A DNA stretch of 64,000 nucleotides from Sulfuricella sp. (GTDB taxonomy: Bacteria > Pseudomonadota > Gammaproteobacteria > Burkholderiales > Sulfuricellaceae). Positions 40,346 through 48,617 of this stretch are shown one piece after another; the stretch's first letter is position 1; every line of letters starts with the position of its first letter. Under the pieces are notes generated by a model. That model did no database searches. It was not told where the DNA came from and saw only the letters and a list, made by a program, of their open reading frames with translations. The stretch spans positions 1 to 64,000 of the forward strand of contig JAQTMN010000003.1 in assembly GCA_028714315.1 (NCBI GenBank). Reading direction: 5' to 3'. A program made the position numbers and the translations under genes.

Positions 40346-43276
40346 ATGCCCCACGCACCGCTCGATCCGCCGTTCGACCGCCGGAATTTTCTGAAGCTGA
40401 TGGCGGCTTCGCTGGCGCTGGCCGGGGTCGGCGCCTGCTCCCGCCGGGTGCCGGAAGAGATCCTGCCCTACGTGTACGCGCCGCCGCCGTTGACGCCGGC
40501 GCAGCCCCTTTACTTCGCGACCGCGGCGAACTTGTGCGGCTCCGCGATGGGCTTGCTGGTCCAGAGCAACATGGGGCGGCCGACCAAGATCGAAGGCAAT
40601 CCGTCCCATCCGGCGAGCCTGGGCGCCACCGATATTTTCGCGCAGGCGGCAGTGCTGGAAGTGTGGGATCCCGACCGCTCGCAGGCCGTCATGCGCGACG
40701 GCCAGGCCAGCACCTGGGACGCCTTCCTGGCGACGCTGAGCGGTATCGACGGCAAGGGTTCGGGGCTGCGTATCCTCACCGAGGCCGTCACCTCGCCGAC
40801 GCTGATAGAGCAGATGCGGGCGCTGCTGCGCCGCTATCCGGCGGCGCGCTGGCATCAATACCAGCCGATCAACCCGGATCAGGCCTACGTGGGCAGCGTT
40901 CTCGCGTTCGGCGAAGCGCTGGAAACCGCCTGCCGGTTCGACCGCAGCCGCGTGGTGCTGAGCCTGGACGCGGATTTCATCGGCCACGGCGTGCGCCATG
41001 CCCGCGACTTCGCGGCTGCCCGGCGCGGCGTGGACGGCGAGCCCGATCCGGGCCGTCTGTACGTGGTCGAAGCCACGCCGACGCTGACCGGGGCGATGGC
41101 CGATCACCGGCTTGCCGTGCGGCCGTCGGAGGTCGAGGCGGTCGCGCGCGGGATCGCCCGCGCGCTGGGCTTGCCGGTCGCGGAATCCCATGCGGCGGCG
41201 CTTTCCGCGCAATGGATCGCCGCCTGCGCGGACGACCTCCGGCAAAACGGCCGCCGCTCGCTGGTGGTGGCCGGCGCGGCGCAGCCGCCGTTCGTCCATG
41301 CCCTGGCCCACGCCATCAATCACGCGCTCGGCGGCGTCGGCTCCACGGTTTCATACCATGCGCCGCTGTTCCCGGACGCGACGCGGCAGACCGATTCGCT
41401 GCGCGAACTGGCGGCGGAGATGGCGGCGGGCGCGGTCGAAACGCTGGTCATCCTCGGCGGCAACCCGGTCTACAACGCGCCGGCCGATTCCGGCTTCGCC
41501 GAACATCTGGCGAAAGTCGCGGCGTCGGTTCATCTGAGCCTTTACCAGGACGAAACCTCGGCGCGCTGCCGCTGGCACATCCCGGCGGCGCATTTCCTGG
41601 AAAGCTGGTCGGACACGCGCGCTTTCGACGGCACGGTGTCGCTGCAGCAGCCGCTGATGGCGCCGCTGTATGACGGCAAGTCGGCGCACCAGTTGCTGGC
41701 CGCCCTGCTCGGCGAAAATACGGCGAGCGACTACGGGGTGGTGCGGGATTATTGGCGCAAGCGCCATCCCTCCCTCTCCCCTAACCCTCTCCCGCAAGCG
41801 GGCGAGGGGGACGAGGTCTCGCTTCGCGAGGTTCGTGCTAATGCCGATTTCGATGCCTTCTGGAACGGCGCGCTGCGCACCGGTGTGATCGATGGCACGC
41901 GTTTGCCTGGCCGGAAAGCCGTGCTGAAAACCGGTTTCCTGGTGACGCCGCCGCGAACGGGCGGCGAAGGGATCGAACTTGTTTTCGCGCCGGACCCGAC
42001 GATCTGGGACGGGCGCTTTGCCAACAATGCCTGGCTGCAGGAATTGCCTAAGCCGCTGACCAAGCTCACCTGGGACAACGCCGCGCTGATCGGGCCGGTG
42101 CTCGCCGCCCGTCTCGGGCTCGACAATGGGGACGTCGTCGAACTCGGTTATCGCGGCGTCCGCCTTGCTGCGCCGGTCTGGATCATGCCCGGCCATGCCG
42201 ACGGCGCGGCAACGATCACCCTCGGCTACGGCCGCCGCCGCGCCGGGAGCGTCGGCAACGGCGCCGGCTTCAACGCCTACTTGCTGCGCCGGTCGGACGA
42301 GCCGTGGGGCGGGGGCGGGCTGGAAATCCGCAAGACCGGCGGCCGCCATCCGCTGGCAGTGACCCAGCACCATCATGTGATGGAGGGGCGCCGCCCGGTG
42401 CGGGCCATCACGCTCACCCGGTTCCGGCTCGACCCGGCCGCGGCTGTGACCGTCCCCCTCTCCCCTAACCCTCTCCCGCAAGCGGGCGAGGGGGACGAGG
42501 TCTCGCTTCGCGAGGTCCACGCTAATGCCAGCCTGTACTCGGCGGCCAAGTCGGAGGGGCACGCCTGGGCGATGAGCATCGACCTCGGCGCCTGCACCGG
42601 TTGCAGCGCCTGCACCATCGCCTGCCAGGCCGAGAACAACATCCCGGTGGTCGGCAAGACCGAGGTGGCGCGCGGCCGGGAAATGCACTGGATCCGCGTG
42701 GACCGCTATTACCAGGGCGATCCGGACCATCCGCGCACGCACTTCCAGCCGGTGCCGTGCATGCATTGCGAGCATGCGCCGTGCGAGGTCGTGTGCCCGG
42801 TCGAGGCCACGCTGCACGATTCCGACGGGCTGAATTTACAGGTTTACAACCGCTGCGTCGGCACGCGCTTCTGCTCGAACAACTGCCCGTACAAGGTGCG
42901 CCGTTTCAACTTTCTCCAGTATGCCGACACGGAAACCGAAAGCCTCAAGGCGCAGCGCAACCCCGAGGTCACCGTGCGCATGCGCGGCGTGATGGAAAAG
43001 TGTACCTACTGCATCCAGCGCATCGCCGGCGCGCGCATCGAAGCCGAAAAGTCCGGCCGGGGCATCCAGGACGGGGATGTCGTCACCGCCTGCCAGGCGG
43101 CATGCCCGACCGGCGCGATCGTCTTCGGCGATCTCAACGACCCGGACAGCCGCGTCGCGCGGGCCAAGCGCTCGCCGCTGAACTATGCGCTGCTGGCCGA
43201 GTTGAACACCCGGCCGCGCACCACTTACCTGGCCAAGGTGGGCAACCCGAATCCGAAGCTGGGATTTGAATTCTAA
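40346..43276 (+). CDS. actB: Alternative complex III subunit B (molybdopterin-oxidoreductase-like + FeS domains)
   Basis: TAT-like DRRNFLKLMAASLALAGVGAC; CTGCSACTIACQAENN, CMHCEHAPCEVVCP, CSNNCPYKVRRF. Confidence 0.92.
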   Translation: MPHAPLDPPFDRRNFLKLMAASLALAGVGACSRRVPEEILPYVYAPPPLTPAQPLYFATAANLCGSAMGLLVQSNMGRPTKIEGNPSHPASLGATDIFAQAAVLEVWDPDRSQAVMRDGQASTWDAFLATLSGIDGKGSGLRILTEAVTSPTLIEQMRALLRRYPAARWHQYQPINPDQAYVGSVLAFGEALETACRFDRSRVVLSLDADFIGHGVRHARDFAAARRGVDGEPDPGRLYVVEATPTLTGAMADHRLAVRPSEVEAVARGIARALGLPVAESHAAALSAQWIAACADDLRQNGRRSLVVAGAAQPPFVHALAHAINHALGGVGSTVSYHAPLFPDATRQTDSLRELAAEMAAGAVETLVILGGNPVYNAPADSGFAEHLAKVAASVHLSLYQDETSARCRWHIPAAHFLESWSDTRAFDGTVSLQQPLMAPLYDGKSAHQLLAALLGENTASDYGVVRDYWRKRHPSLSPNPLPQAGEGDEVSLREVRANADFDAFWNGALRTGVIDGTRLPGRKAVLKTGFLVTPPRTGGEGIELVFAPDPTIWDGRFANNAWLQELPKPLTKLTWDNAALIGPVLAARLGLDNGDVVELGYRGVRLAAPVWIMPGHADGAATITLGYGRRRAGSVGNGAGFNAYLLRRSDEPWGGGGLEIRKTGGRHPLAVTQHHHVMEGRRPVRAITLTRFRLDPAAAVTVPLSPNPLPQAGEGDEVSLREVHANASLYSAAKSEGHAWAMSIDLGACTGCSACTIACQAENNIPVVGKTEVARGREMHWIRVDRYYQGDPDHPRTHFQPVPCMHCEHAPCEVVCPVEATLHDSDGLNLQVYNRCVGTRFCSNNCPYKVRRFNFLQYADTETESLKAQRNPEVTVRMRGVMEKCTYCIQRIAGARIEAEKSGRGIQDGDVVTACQAACPTGAIVFGDLNDPDSRVARAKRSPLNYALLAELNTRPRTTYLAKVGNPNPKLGFEF
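41772..41845. repeat. In-frame 74-bp palindromic repeat in actB, copy 1
   Basis: CCCTCTCCCCTAACCCTCTCCCGCAAGCGGGCGAGGGGGACGAGGTCTCGCTTCGCGAGGTTCGTGCTAATGCC. Confidence 0.93.
42456..42529. repeat. In-frame 74-bp palindromic repeat in actB, copy 2
   Basis: 71/74 identical to 41772..41845, same reading frame. Confidence 0.93.
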
Positions 43277-43309
43277 ACTTGTAACGACACGGGGGGCGGG
43301 CGGTTTTCT

Positions 43310-43472
43310 CCCTTCTCCCGCATACGACTCCACATGGGCTTCAGCCCATAGTGGATCGGAGTCCTTTAGGGCAGGCGGGAGAAGGGCCGGGGATGAGGGT
43401 GTTTGCATCCCAGAAGCGTCGCCAAAGCGTGCACAGTCCCTCACCCCTGCCCCTCTCCCGCCTGCGGGAGAG
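43310..43472. repeat. Host repeat with 51-bp hairpin insert at 43322..43372
   Basis: CTTCTCCCGC[ATACGACTCCACATGGGCTTCAGCCCATAGTGGATCGGAGTCCTTTAGGGC]AGGCGGGAGAAGGGCC. Confidence 0.88.
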
Positions 43473-43535
43473 GGGTTTATGCCGCATGCATGAATGGCTA
43501 CTCTAGTAGTCAGTCAAGATGAAACAGCGGGGTCG

Positions 43536-43662
43536 CTGTTGTGGGTACGGCTCTTGTGCCCTTTAGGGCGCAGCCGTACATGTCAGGCTGCACCCGCAAG
43601 GAGTGTCCCCGCCGCGAGCGGCAGCAGAGCTGCTCGCACGGGCGAGAAAGCCTGACCCACAG
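43536..43662. repeat. P1 double-hairpin with both loops expanded by extra hairpin elements
   Basis: GTACGGCT[CTTGTGCCCTTTAGGGCGC]AGCCGTAC and GTCAGGCT[GCACCCGCAAGG...GGGCGAGA]AAGCCTGAC. Confidence 0.87.
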
Positions 43663-43728
43663 ATCACCGCGAATCAAACTGAGTGACTACTTAGGTTTTG
43701 AATTTGAAGTTCAAAATTCAAGGATGAC

Positions 43729-45096
43729 ATGGCTCCCACAGAACTCCCCACCTCCGCGCCAGACCCGGTTTTCCCGGGCGCCCACTCCTACGCGTCGATC
43801 TCGGACAAGATCGGCGACATCGTGCTCAAAGGCCCGTCTGGCTGGTGGTGGCACGCCGCGTTCGCGCTGAGTTCGGCGCTGACGCTGCTCTTTTTCGGTT
43901 CCATCGGCTACCTGTTTTACAAGGGCGTCGGCATCTGGGGCCTGAACGTGCCGGTCGTCTGGGCATTCGACATCACCAACTACGTGTGGTGGATCGCCAT
44001 CGCCATGTCGGGGACTTTCATCTCGGCGGCCCTTCACCTCACGCGCCAGGACTGGGGCGCTTCGATCAGCCGGTTCGCGGAGGCGATGACCGTCTTCGCC
44101 CTGGCCATCGCCGGCCTATTCCCGATCATTCACCTTGGCCGCCCCTGGTTTTTCTACTGGCTGGCGCCCTATCCGGACGCGATGGGCCTCTGGCCGCAAT
44201 GGTGCAGCCCGCTGGTATGGGATTTTTTCGCCATTCTGGCCTATCTGCTGCTGTCGCTGATGTTCTGGTACCAGGGCCTGCTGCCCGACCTGGCGACGCT
44301 GCGCGACCGTGCGGCCGGACGCTTCGGGCGCTTTGTCTATGGCGTTCTCGCCCTCGGCTGGCGGGGCGAGGCGCGCCACTGGGAGCGCCGCCGCAGCGCG
44401 CATCTGCTCCTCGCCGGGCTGGCGGTGCCGCTGGTCGTCTCCGTCCACAGCGTGGTGGGGCTGGACTTCGCCGCCGGCAACACGCCGGGCTGGCATTCCA
44501 CCATCTTCCCGCCGTTTTTCGTCGCCGGCGCGATGTTCTCCGGCTTCGCCATGGCGATGACGATCGCCGTGCCGCTGCGCCGCGCTTTCGGCCTGCACGA
44601 TTTCATCACCGGCCGCCACCTCGACCGCCTGGCGCAACTGATCTTGGCGATGGGTCTGATTCTCGCCTACAGTTACTTGATGGAGGTGTTCATGGCCTGG
44701 TACAGCGCCGATCGATACGAGGTGTACACCGCGTTGAACCGGATGCGCGGGCCCTATGCGCCGGTCTACTGGACCCTGATTTTCTGCGTCGTCGCGGTGC
44801 CGCAGGCACTGTGGTTCGCCCGCGTGCGCCGCTCGCCCTGGACGCTGTTTTGCATCGGTATCGTGATCAATATCGGCATGTGGCTGGAGCGGTTCATGCT
44901 GATCGTCACCAGTACGCATCGCGATTTCCTGCCTTCCGCCTGGGGCATGTTCTACCCGACGGTCTGGGACTGGGCCATCCTGGCCGGCTCGCTCGGGTTT
45001 TTCGCTTGGCTGTTCCTGTTGTTCGTCCGGTTCGTGCCGCTCATCCCGATGAGCGAAATGCGCGGGCTCGCGCACCGTCAAGGCGGCGCGCCATGA
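43729..45096 (+). CDS. actC: Alternative complex III subunit C (NrfD-like quinol-binding membrane protein)
   Basis: 454-455 aa polytopic; NrfD/PsrC-type; ATGA overlap with actD. Confidence 0.9.
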   Translation: MAPTELPTSAPDPVFPGAHSYASISDKIGDIVLKGPSGWWWHAAFALSSALTLLFFGSIGYLFYKGVGIWGLNVPVVWAFDITNYVWWIAIAMSGTFISAALHLTRQDWGASISRFAEAMTVFALAIAGLFPIIHLGRPWFFYWLAPYPDAMGLWPQWCSPLVWDFFAILAYLLLSLMFWYQGLLPDLATLRDRAAGRFGRFVYGVLALGWRGEARHWERRRSAHLLLAGLAVPLVVSVHSVVGLDFAAGNTPGWHSTIFPPFFVAGAMFSGFAMAMTIAVPLRRAFGLHDFITGRHLDRLAQLILAMGLILAYSYLMEVFMAWYSADRYEVYTALNRMRGPYAPVYWTLIFCVVAVPQALWFARVRRSPWTLFCIGIVINIGMWLERFMLIVTSTHRDFLPSAWGMFYPTVWDWAILAGSLGFFAWLFLLFVRFVPLIPMSEMRGLAHRQGGAP

Positions 45097-45623
45097 ACGT
45101 CGTCTACGGCCTGGTCGCCGAGTTTCCCGGTGCGGCGGCCCTGCTCAGGGCAGCGCGGGCCGCCGGCGCCGCCGGATACCGGCGCATCGACGCCTATTCG
45201 CCGATGCCGGTCGAGGGGCTGGCCGACGCCCTCGGCCATCGCCGCGACCGGATTCCCCTGTTCGCCCTGGCGGGCGGCATCGCCGGCAGCGCCGGAACCT
45301 TCGCCATGCAATGGTACAGCGCGGCGATTGCCTATCCGCTCGTCATCGGCGGACGGACGCCGGCCTGGCCCGGACTGATTCCGGCAACGTTTGAAATGAC
45401 CGTGCTCGGCGCGGCGCTGTGCGCATTCTTCGGCATGCTGTTCCTGAACGGGCTGCCCCGGCTCCGCCACCCGATCTTCGATGCGCCGGGCTTCGAGCGC
45501 GCGTCGCGCGACGGCTTCTTCCTGTGCATCGAAGCGCGCGATTCCCGGTTCGACGCGACGCGGACCAGGCAATTCCTGGACGGGCTCCAGCCGCGGGCGG
45601 TCGCGGAGGTGCCGTGTCAATGA
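45093..45623 (+). CDS. actD: Alternative complex III subunit D (DUF3341)
   Basis: YRRIDAYSPMPVEGLADALGHRRDRIPLFALAGGIAGSAGTFAMQWYSAAIAYPLVIGGR. Confidence 0.9.
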   Translation: MNVVYGLVAEFPGAAALLRAARAAGAAGYRRIDAYSPMPVEGLADALGHRRDRIPLFALAGGIAGSAGTFAMQWYSAAIAYPLVIGGRTPAWPGLIPATFEMTVLGAALCAFFGMLFLNGLPRLRHPIFDAPGFERASRDGFFLCIEARDSRFDATRTRQFLDGLQPRAVAEVPCQ

Positions 45624-45640
45624 TGGGATGTCTGTCCGTG

Positions 45641-45695
45641 GGTGCGAATTCATTCGCACCATCGGCGTGTGTTGTGCGAATGAATTCGCACCTAC
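45641..45695. repeat. Inverted pair of GTGCGAATGAATTCGCACCTAC repeats at the 5' end of actE
   Basis: GGTGCGAATTCATTCGCAC (45641) and GTGCGAATGAATTCGCACCTAC (45674). Confidence 0.88.
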
Positions 45696-46252
45696 GGGTG
45701 GTCGTCATCGTCGCGGTGTTGGTGCAGTTGTCCGGCTGCGAAAAGGCCATGCGGAACATGTACGAGCAGCCCAAATACAAGCCGCTGGCCGCCAGTGCTC
45801 TGTGGCCGGACGGCCAATCGGCGCGGCCCCTGGAGCCGGGCGTGGTGGCGCATGGCGCCGGAGTGCCGGCGGCGGCGTCGAGCGGACGCCGGGGAGAGCT
45901 GCCGGCGGCCAGCGTGAAGCCGCCGGTCACGCTCGAAACCCTGCGGCGGGGGCGGGAGCGCTTCGACATCTATTGCGCCCCGTGCCACAGCGTCGCCGGC
46001 GACGGCGACGGCATGGTCGTGCGGCGCGGCTTTCCGCGCCCGCGCTCGCTGCACGCCGAACCGCTGCGCCGTGCGCCGGACGCGCAATTGTTCGATGCGA
46101 TCACCGCCGGCTACGGCGCGATGTACCCATTCGCCGACCGCATCGCGGTGCCGGACCGCTGGGCCATCGTCGCCTACCTGCGCGCCCTGCAGCTGAGCCA
46201 GCATGCGCGCCTCGGCGACGTGCCGGCGGCGGAGCGGAACGAGTTGAAATAG
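45680..46252 (+). CDS. actE: Alternative complex III subunit E, monoheme cytochrome c lipoprotein
   Basis: MNSHLRVVVIVAVLVQLSGC lipobox; FDIYCAPCHSVAGDGDGMVVRRGF. Confidence 0.87.
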   Translation: MNSHLRVVVIVAVLVQLSGCEKAMRNMYEQPKYKPLAASALWPDGQSARPLEPGVVAHGAGVPAAASSGRRGELPAASVKPPVTLETLRRGRERFDIYCAPCHSVAGDGDGMVVRRGFPRPRSLHAEPLRRAPDAQLFDAITAGYGAMYPFADRIAVPDRWAIVAYLRALQLSQHARLGDVPAAERNELK

Positions 46253-46303
46253 TGCTGAGCCGCAAAGGCGCGAAGGGATTAGCCACAATGTTGAGCAGAA
46301 CGA

Positions 46304-46362
46304 TGTAGGAGCGGCCTCCTGGCCGCGATAGTCCGCCTCGCGGCCGGGAGGCCGCTCCTACG
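46304..46362. repeat. Hairpin TGTAGGAGCGGCCTCCTGGCCGCGA...TCGCGGCCGGGAGGCCGCTCCTACG
   Basis: Second copy of 33122..33182. Confidence 0.88.
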
Positions 46363-46380
46363 ACAATCGGGGTTTACAGG

Positions 46381-47478
46381 ATGAATTCGCTGCCGATATC
46401 CGCTGCAAATCGCGCGTCCGCGGCCGCCTGGCTGGTCGGCGCGGCCGGCGCCGCGGCGCTGTTTTTTCACGCGGATTACGGCGGGCAGGCGTTCGCGCCG
46501 TCGTGGCTTTTCGCGTGGCTGTTTTTTCTCGGCCTGTCGCTGGGCGGCATGGCGCTCGTCCTGATCCACAACCTGACCGGGGGCGCCTGGGCGGAGCCGG
46601 TCCGGCCGCTGTTCGAAGGGGCGTTGCGCCTCTTTCCGTTGTCCGCCCTGCTGGCCGTTCCGCTGCTGTTCCGGCTGCCGGAGCTTTATCCGTGGATGCG
46701 GCCGGCCGATCCCGAGCTCCTGGAACTGGTCAGGCACAAGGCCTGGTACCTGAACGACGCCTTTTTCGGGATGCGCGCCGCCATCTATTTTTCGATCTGG
46801 ATCGCGCTTGCCCGGCTGCTGCGCGCCCCCCCGGCAGGCGCGGCATCGGTGCGCGCCGTGTCTTCGGCCGGTTTCATCCTCTACGCGCTGACGACGACGT
46901 TCGCCGCCATCGACTGGATCATGTCGATCACGCCGCAATGGCGTTCGACCGGATTCGGCCTGCTCGTCGGCGCGGGCCAGACCCTGGCGGCGTTGGCCGG
47001 CGCCGTCGCCGGCGCGGCGTGGTCCGGGCGCGGCGGGCGGGATGCGCTGCACGATCTCGGCAACCTGCTGCTGGTGCTGGTCATGGTCTGGGCCTATCTC
47101 GCCTTCATGCAATTCCTGATCATCTGGATGGAGGACTTGCCGGACGAAATCGCCTGGTACGCGCCGCGCCTGCAAACCAGCTGGCGCGGCCTGGCGTTGT
47201 TCCTGGTGCTCGCCAACCTGGTGCTGCCGTTCCTCGCCTTGCTGTCGCGCGGCGTGAAGCGGTCGCCGCGCGCCCTGGCGGCGGTGGCCGGCGTCCTGCT
47301 GTTCGCCTGCCTGGCCGATACGTTCTGGCTGGTGATGCCTTCCCTGAGGCCGGACGGATTCTCGCTCGAATGGAACGACCTGTTCGCGCTGCTCGCGGTT
47401 GGCGGCATCTGGCTGGGCGGGCTGCTGCGCGGCCAGATGCGCGCCCCGATTCCGGCCGAGGTGGCGGATCATGGCTGA
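46381..47478 (+). CDS. actF: Alternative complex III subunit F (membrane protein)
   Basis: Polytopic, AFMQFLIIWMEDLPDEIAWYAPRL; position in act cluster. Confidence 0.85.
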   Translation: MNSLPISAANRASAAAWLVGAAGAAALFFHADYGGQAFAPSWLFAWLFFLGLSLGGMALVLIHNLTGGAWAEPVRPLFEGALRLFPLSALLAVPLLFRLPELYPWMRPADPELLELVRHKAWYLNDAFFGMRAAIYFSIWIALARLLRAPPAGAASVRAVSSAGFILYALTTTFAAIDWIMSITPQWRSTGFGLLVGAGQTLAALAGAVAGAAWSGRGGRDALHDLGNLLLVLVMVWAYLAFMQFLIIWMEDLPDEIAWYAPRLQTSWRGLALFLVLANLVLPFLALLSRGVKRSPRALAAVAGVLLFACLADTFWLVMPSLRPDGFSLEWNDLFALLAVGGIWLGGLLRGQMRAPIPAEVADHG

Positions 47479-47845
47479 AATATCGCCTCCGGAAACGCGG
47501 CCCGGCCACGAGCCTTCCCGCGTCGATGCCCGCCGCATTGCCTGGTTCTCCGCCGGATTGGCGGCGCTGATCGCCGCCTCCGCGCTGGCCGCGTTCGCGC
47601 TGCTGGGCGGGTTTCGGCCGCCACGGCCGCCGATTGGCCAGCTGCCGCCGCCGGCCGGCGCGCCGATGCTGCAAAGCGCGCCGGCGGGCGACCTGCAAGC
47701 CTATCGCCAAAGCAAGGAGAGCCTACTCCACGGCTATCGCTGGATCGACCGCAAGGCGGGCCTGGTGCAGATTCCGATCGAGCGGGCGATGCAGCTGACC
47801 GCCGAACGCAATGCGGCCCGCGCCGCAAGCGAGGCGCCGCGATGA
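47471..47845 (+). CDS. Small membrane-anchored protein of the ACIII/oxidase cluster
   Basis: Single TM; SLLHGYRWIDRKAGLVQIPIERAMQL motif, often seen near SCO/oxidase genes. Confidence 0.65.
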   Translation: MAEISPPETRPGHEPSRVDARRIAWFSAGLAALIAASALAAFALLGGFRPPRPPIGQLPPPAGAPMLQSAPAGDLQAYRQSKESLLHGYRWIDRKAGLVQIPIERAMQLTAERNAARAASEAPR

Positions 47846-48615
47846 GTGCGCCGTCGGCGTCGGCTCTGTTGCTGTGCCTGATGGCCGCGGCCGGGAGCGC
47901 CATGGCGGCGCCTGACAGGATCGACGAGCTTGCACGCCGCGCGGGCTTCGAGCAGCACCTGAACCGAGCCATTCCCGCCGAACTGCGGTTTCGCGACGAG
48001 GCGGGACGGAGCGTGCGCCTGGCGGATTACCTTGGCGCCGCGCCGGCAGTGCTGGTGTTTTCCTATTACGGTTGCGCGAATTTGTGCCCGACCGTCATCG
48101 GCAACCTGGCCGGTCGGCTCGGAGCGATCACGCTGCCGGCCGCCGAGAATCCGCAAGTCGTCGTGGTCAGCATCGACCCGGCCGATTCCCCCGCGCTGGC
48201 CGCCCGGATGAAAGCGCGTTTCATCGGCCGGCCCGGCGCCGCGCGCCTGCACCTGCTGACCGGCGACGCCGCCAGCATCGCGCGGCTCGCCGACGCGGCG
48301 GGATTCCGCTATGCCTACGACACCGCCACCCATCAATATGCGCACCCGGCCGGCATCGTCCTGCTGACGCCGCAGGGCAGGATCGCGCGCTACCTGTTCG
48401 GCTTCGACTTCACGCCGGGTCAGCTGGCGCGGGCGCTGCACGAGGCCGCCGCGCAGCGCATCGCGTCGCCCGCCGAGCGCCTGCTGCTGCTCTGCTTCCA
48501 CTACGACCCGGCGACCGGGCGCTATTCGGCGACGGTGCTGTCGGTGCTGCAAGGTCTGGCGCTGGCTTTGCTGGCGGGGTTGATCGCCATGGTGGCCGTC
48601 AGGCGAGGTCCCTGA
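47842..48615 (+). CDS. SCO1/SenC family protein
   Basis: VFSYYGCANLCPTVIGNL; VVVSIDPADSP. Confidence 0.87.
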   Translation: MSAPSASALLLCLMAAAGSAMAAPDRIDELARRAGFEQHLNRAIPAELRFRDEAGRSVRLADYLGAAPAVLVFSYYGCANLCPTVIGNLAGRLGAITLPAAENPQVVVVSIDPADSPALAARMKARFIGRPGAARLHLLTGDAASIARLADAAGFRYAYDTATHQYAHPAGIVLLTPQGRIARYLFGFDFTPGQLARALHEAAAQRIASPAERLLLLCFHYDPATGRYSATVLSVLQGLALALLAGLIAMVAVRRGP

Positions 48616-48617
48616 CC

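Noticed and set aside
39596-41323. 575-aa minus-strand ORF across actA/actB
   Set aside because: Crosses an intergenic repeat and has no domain signature; shadow of actA/actB.
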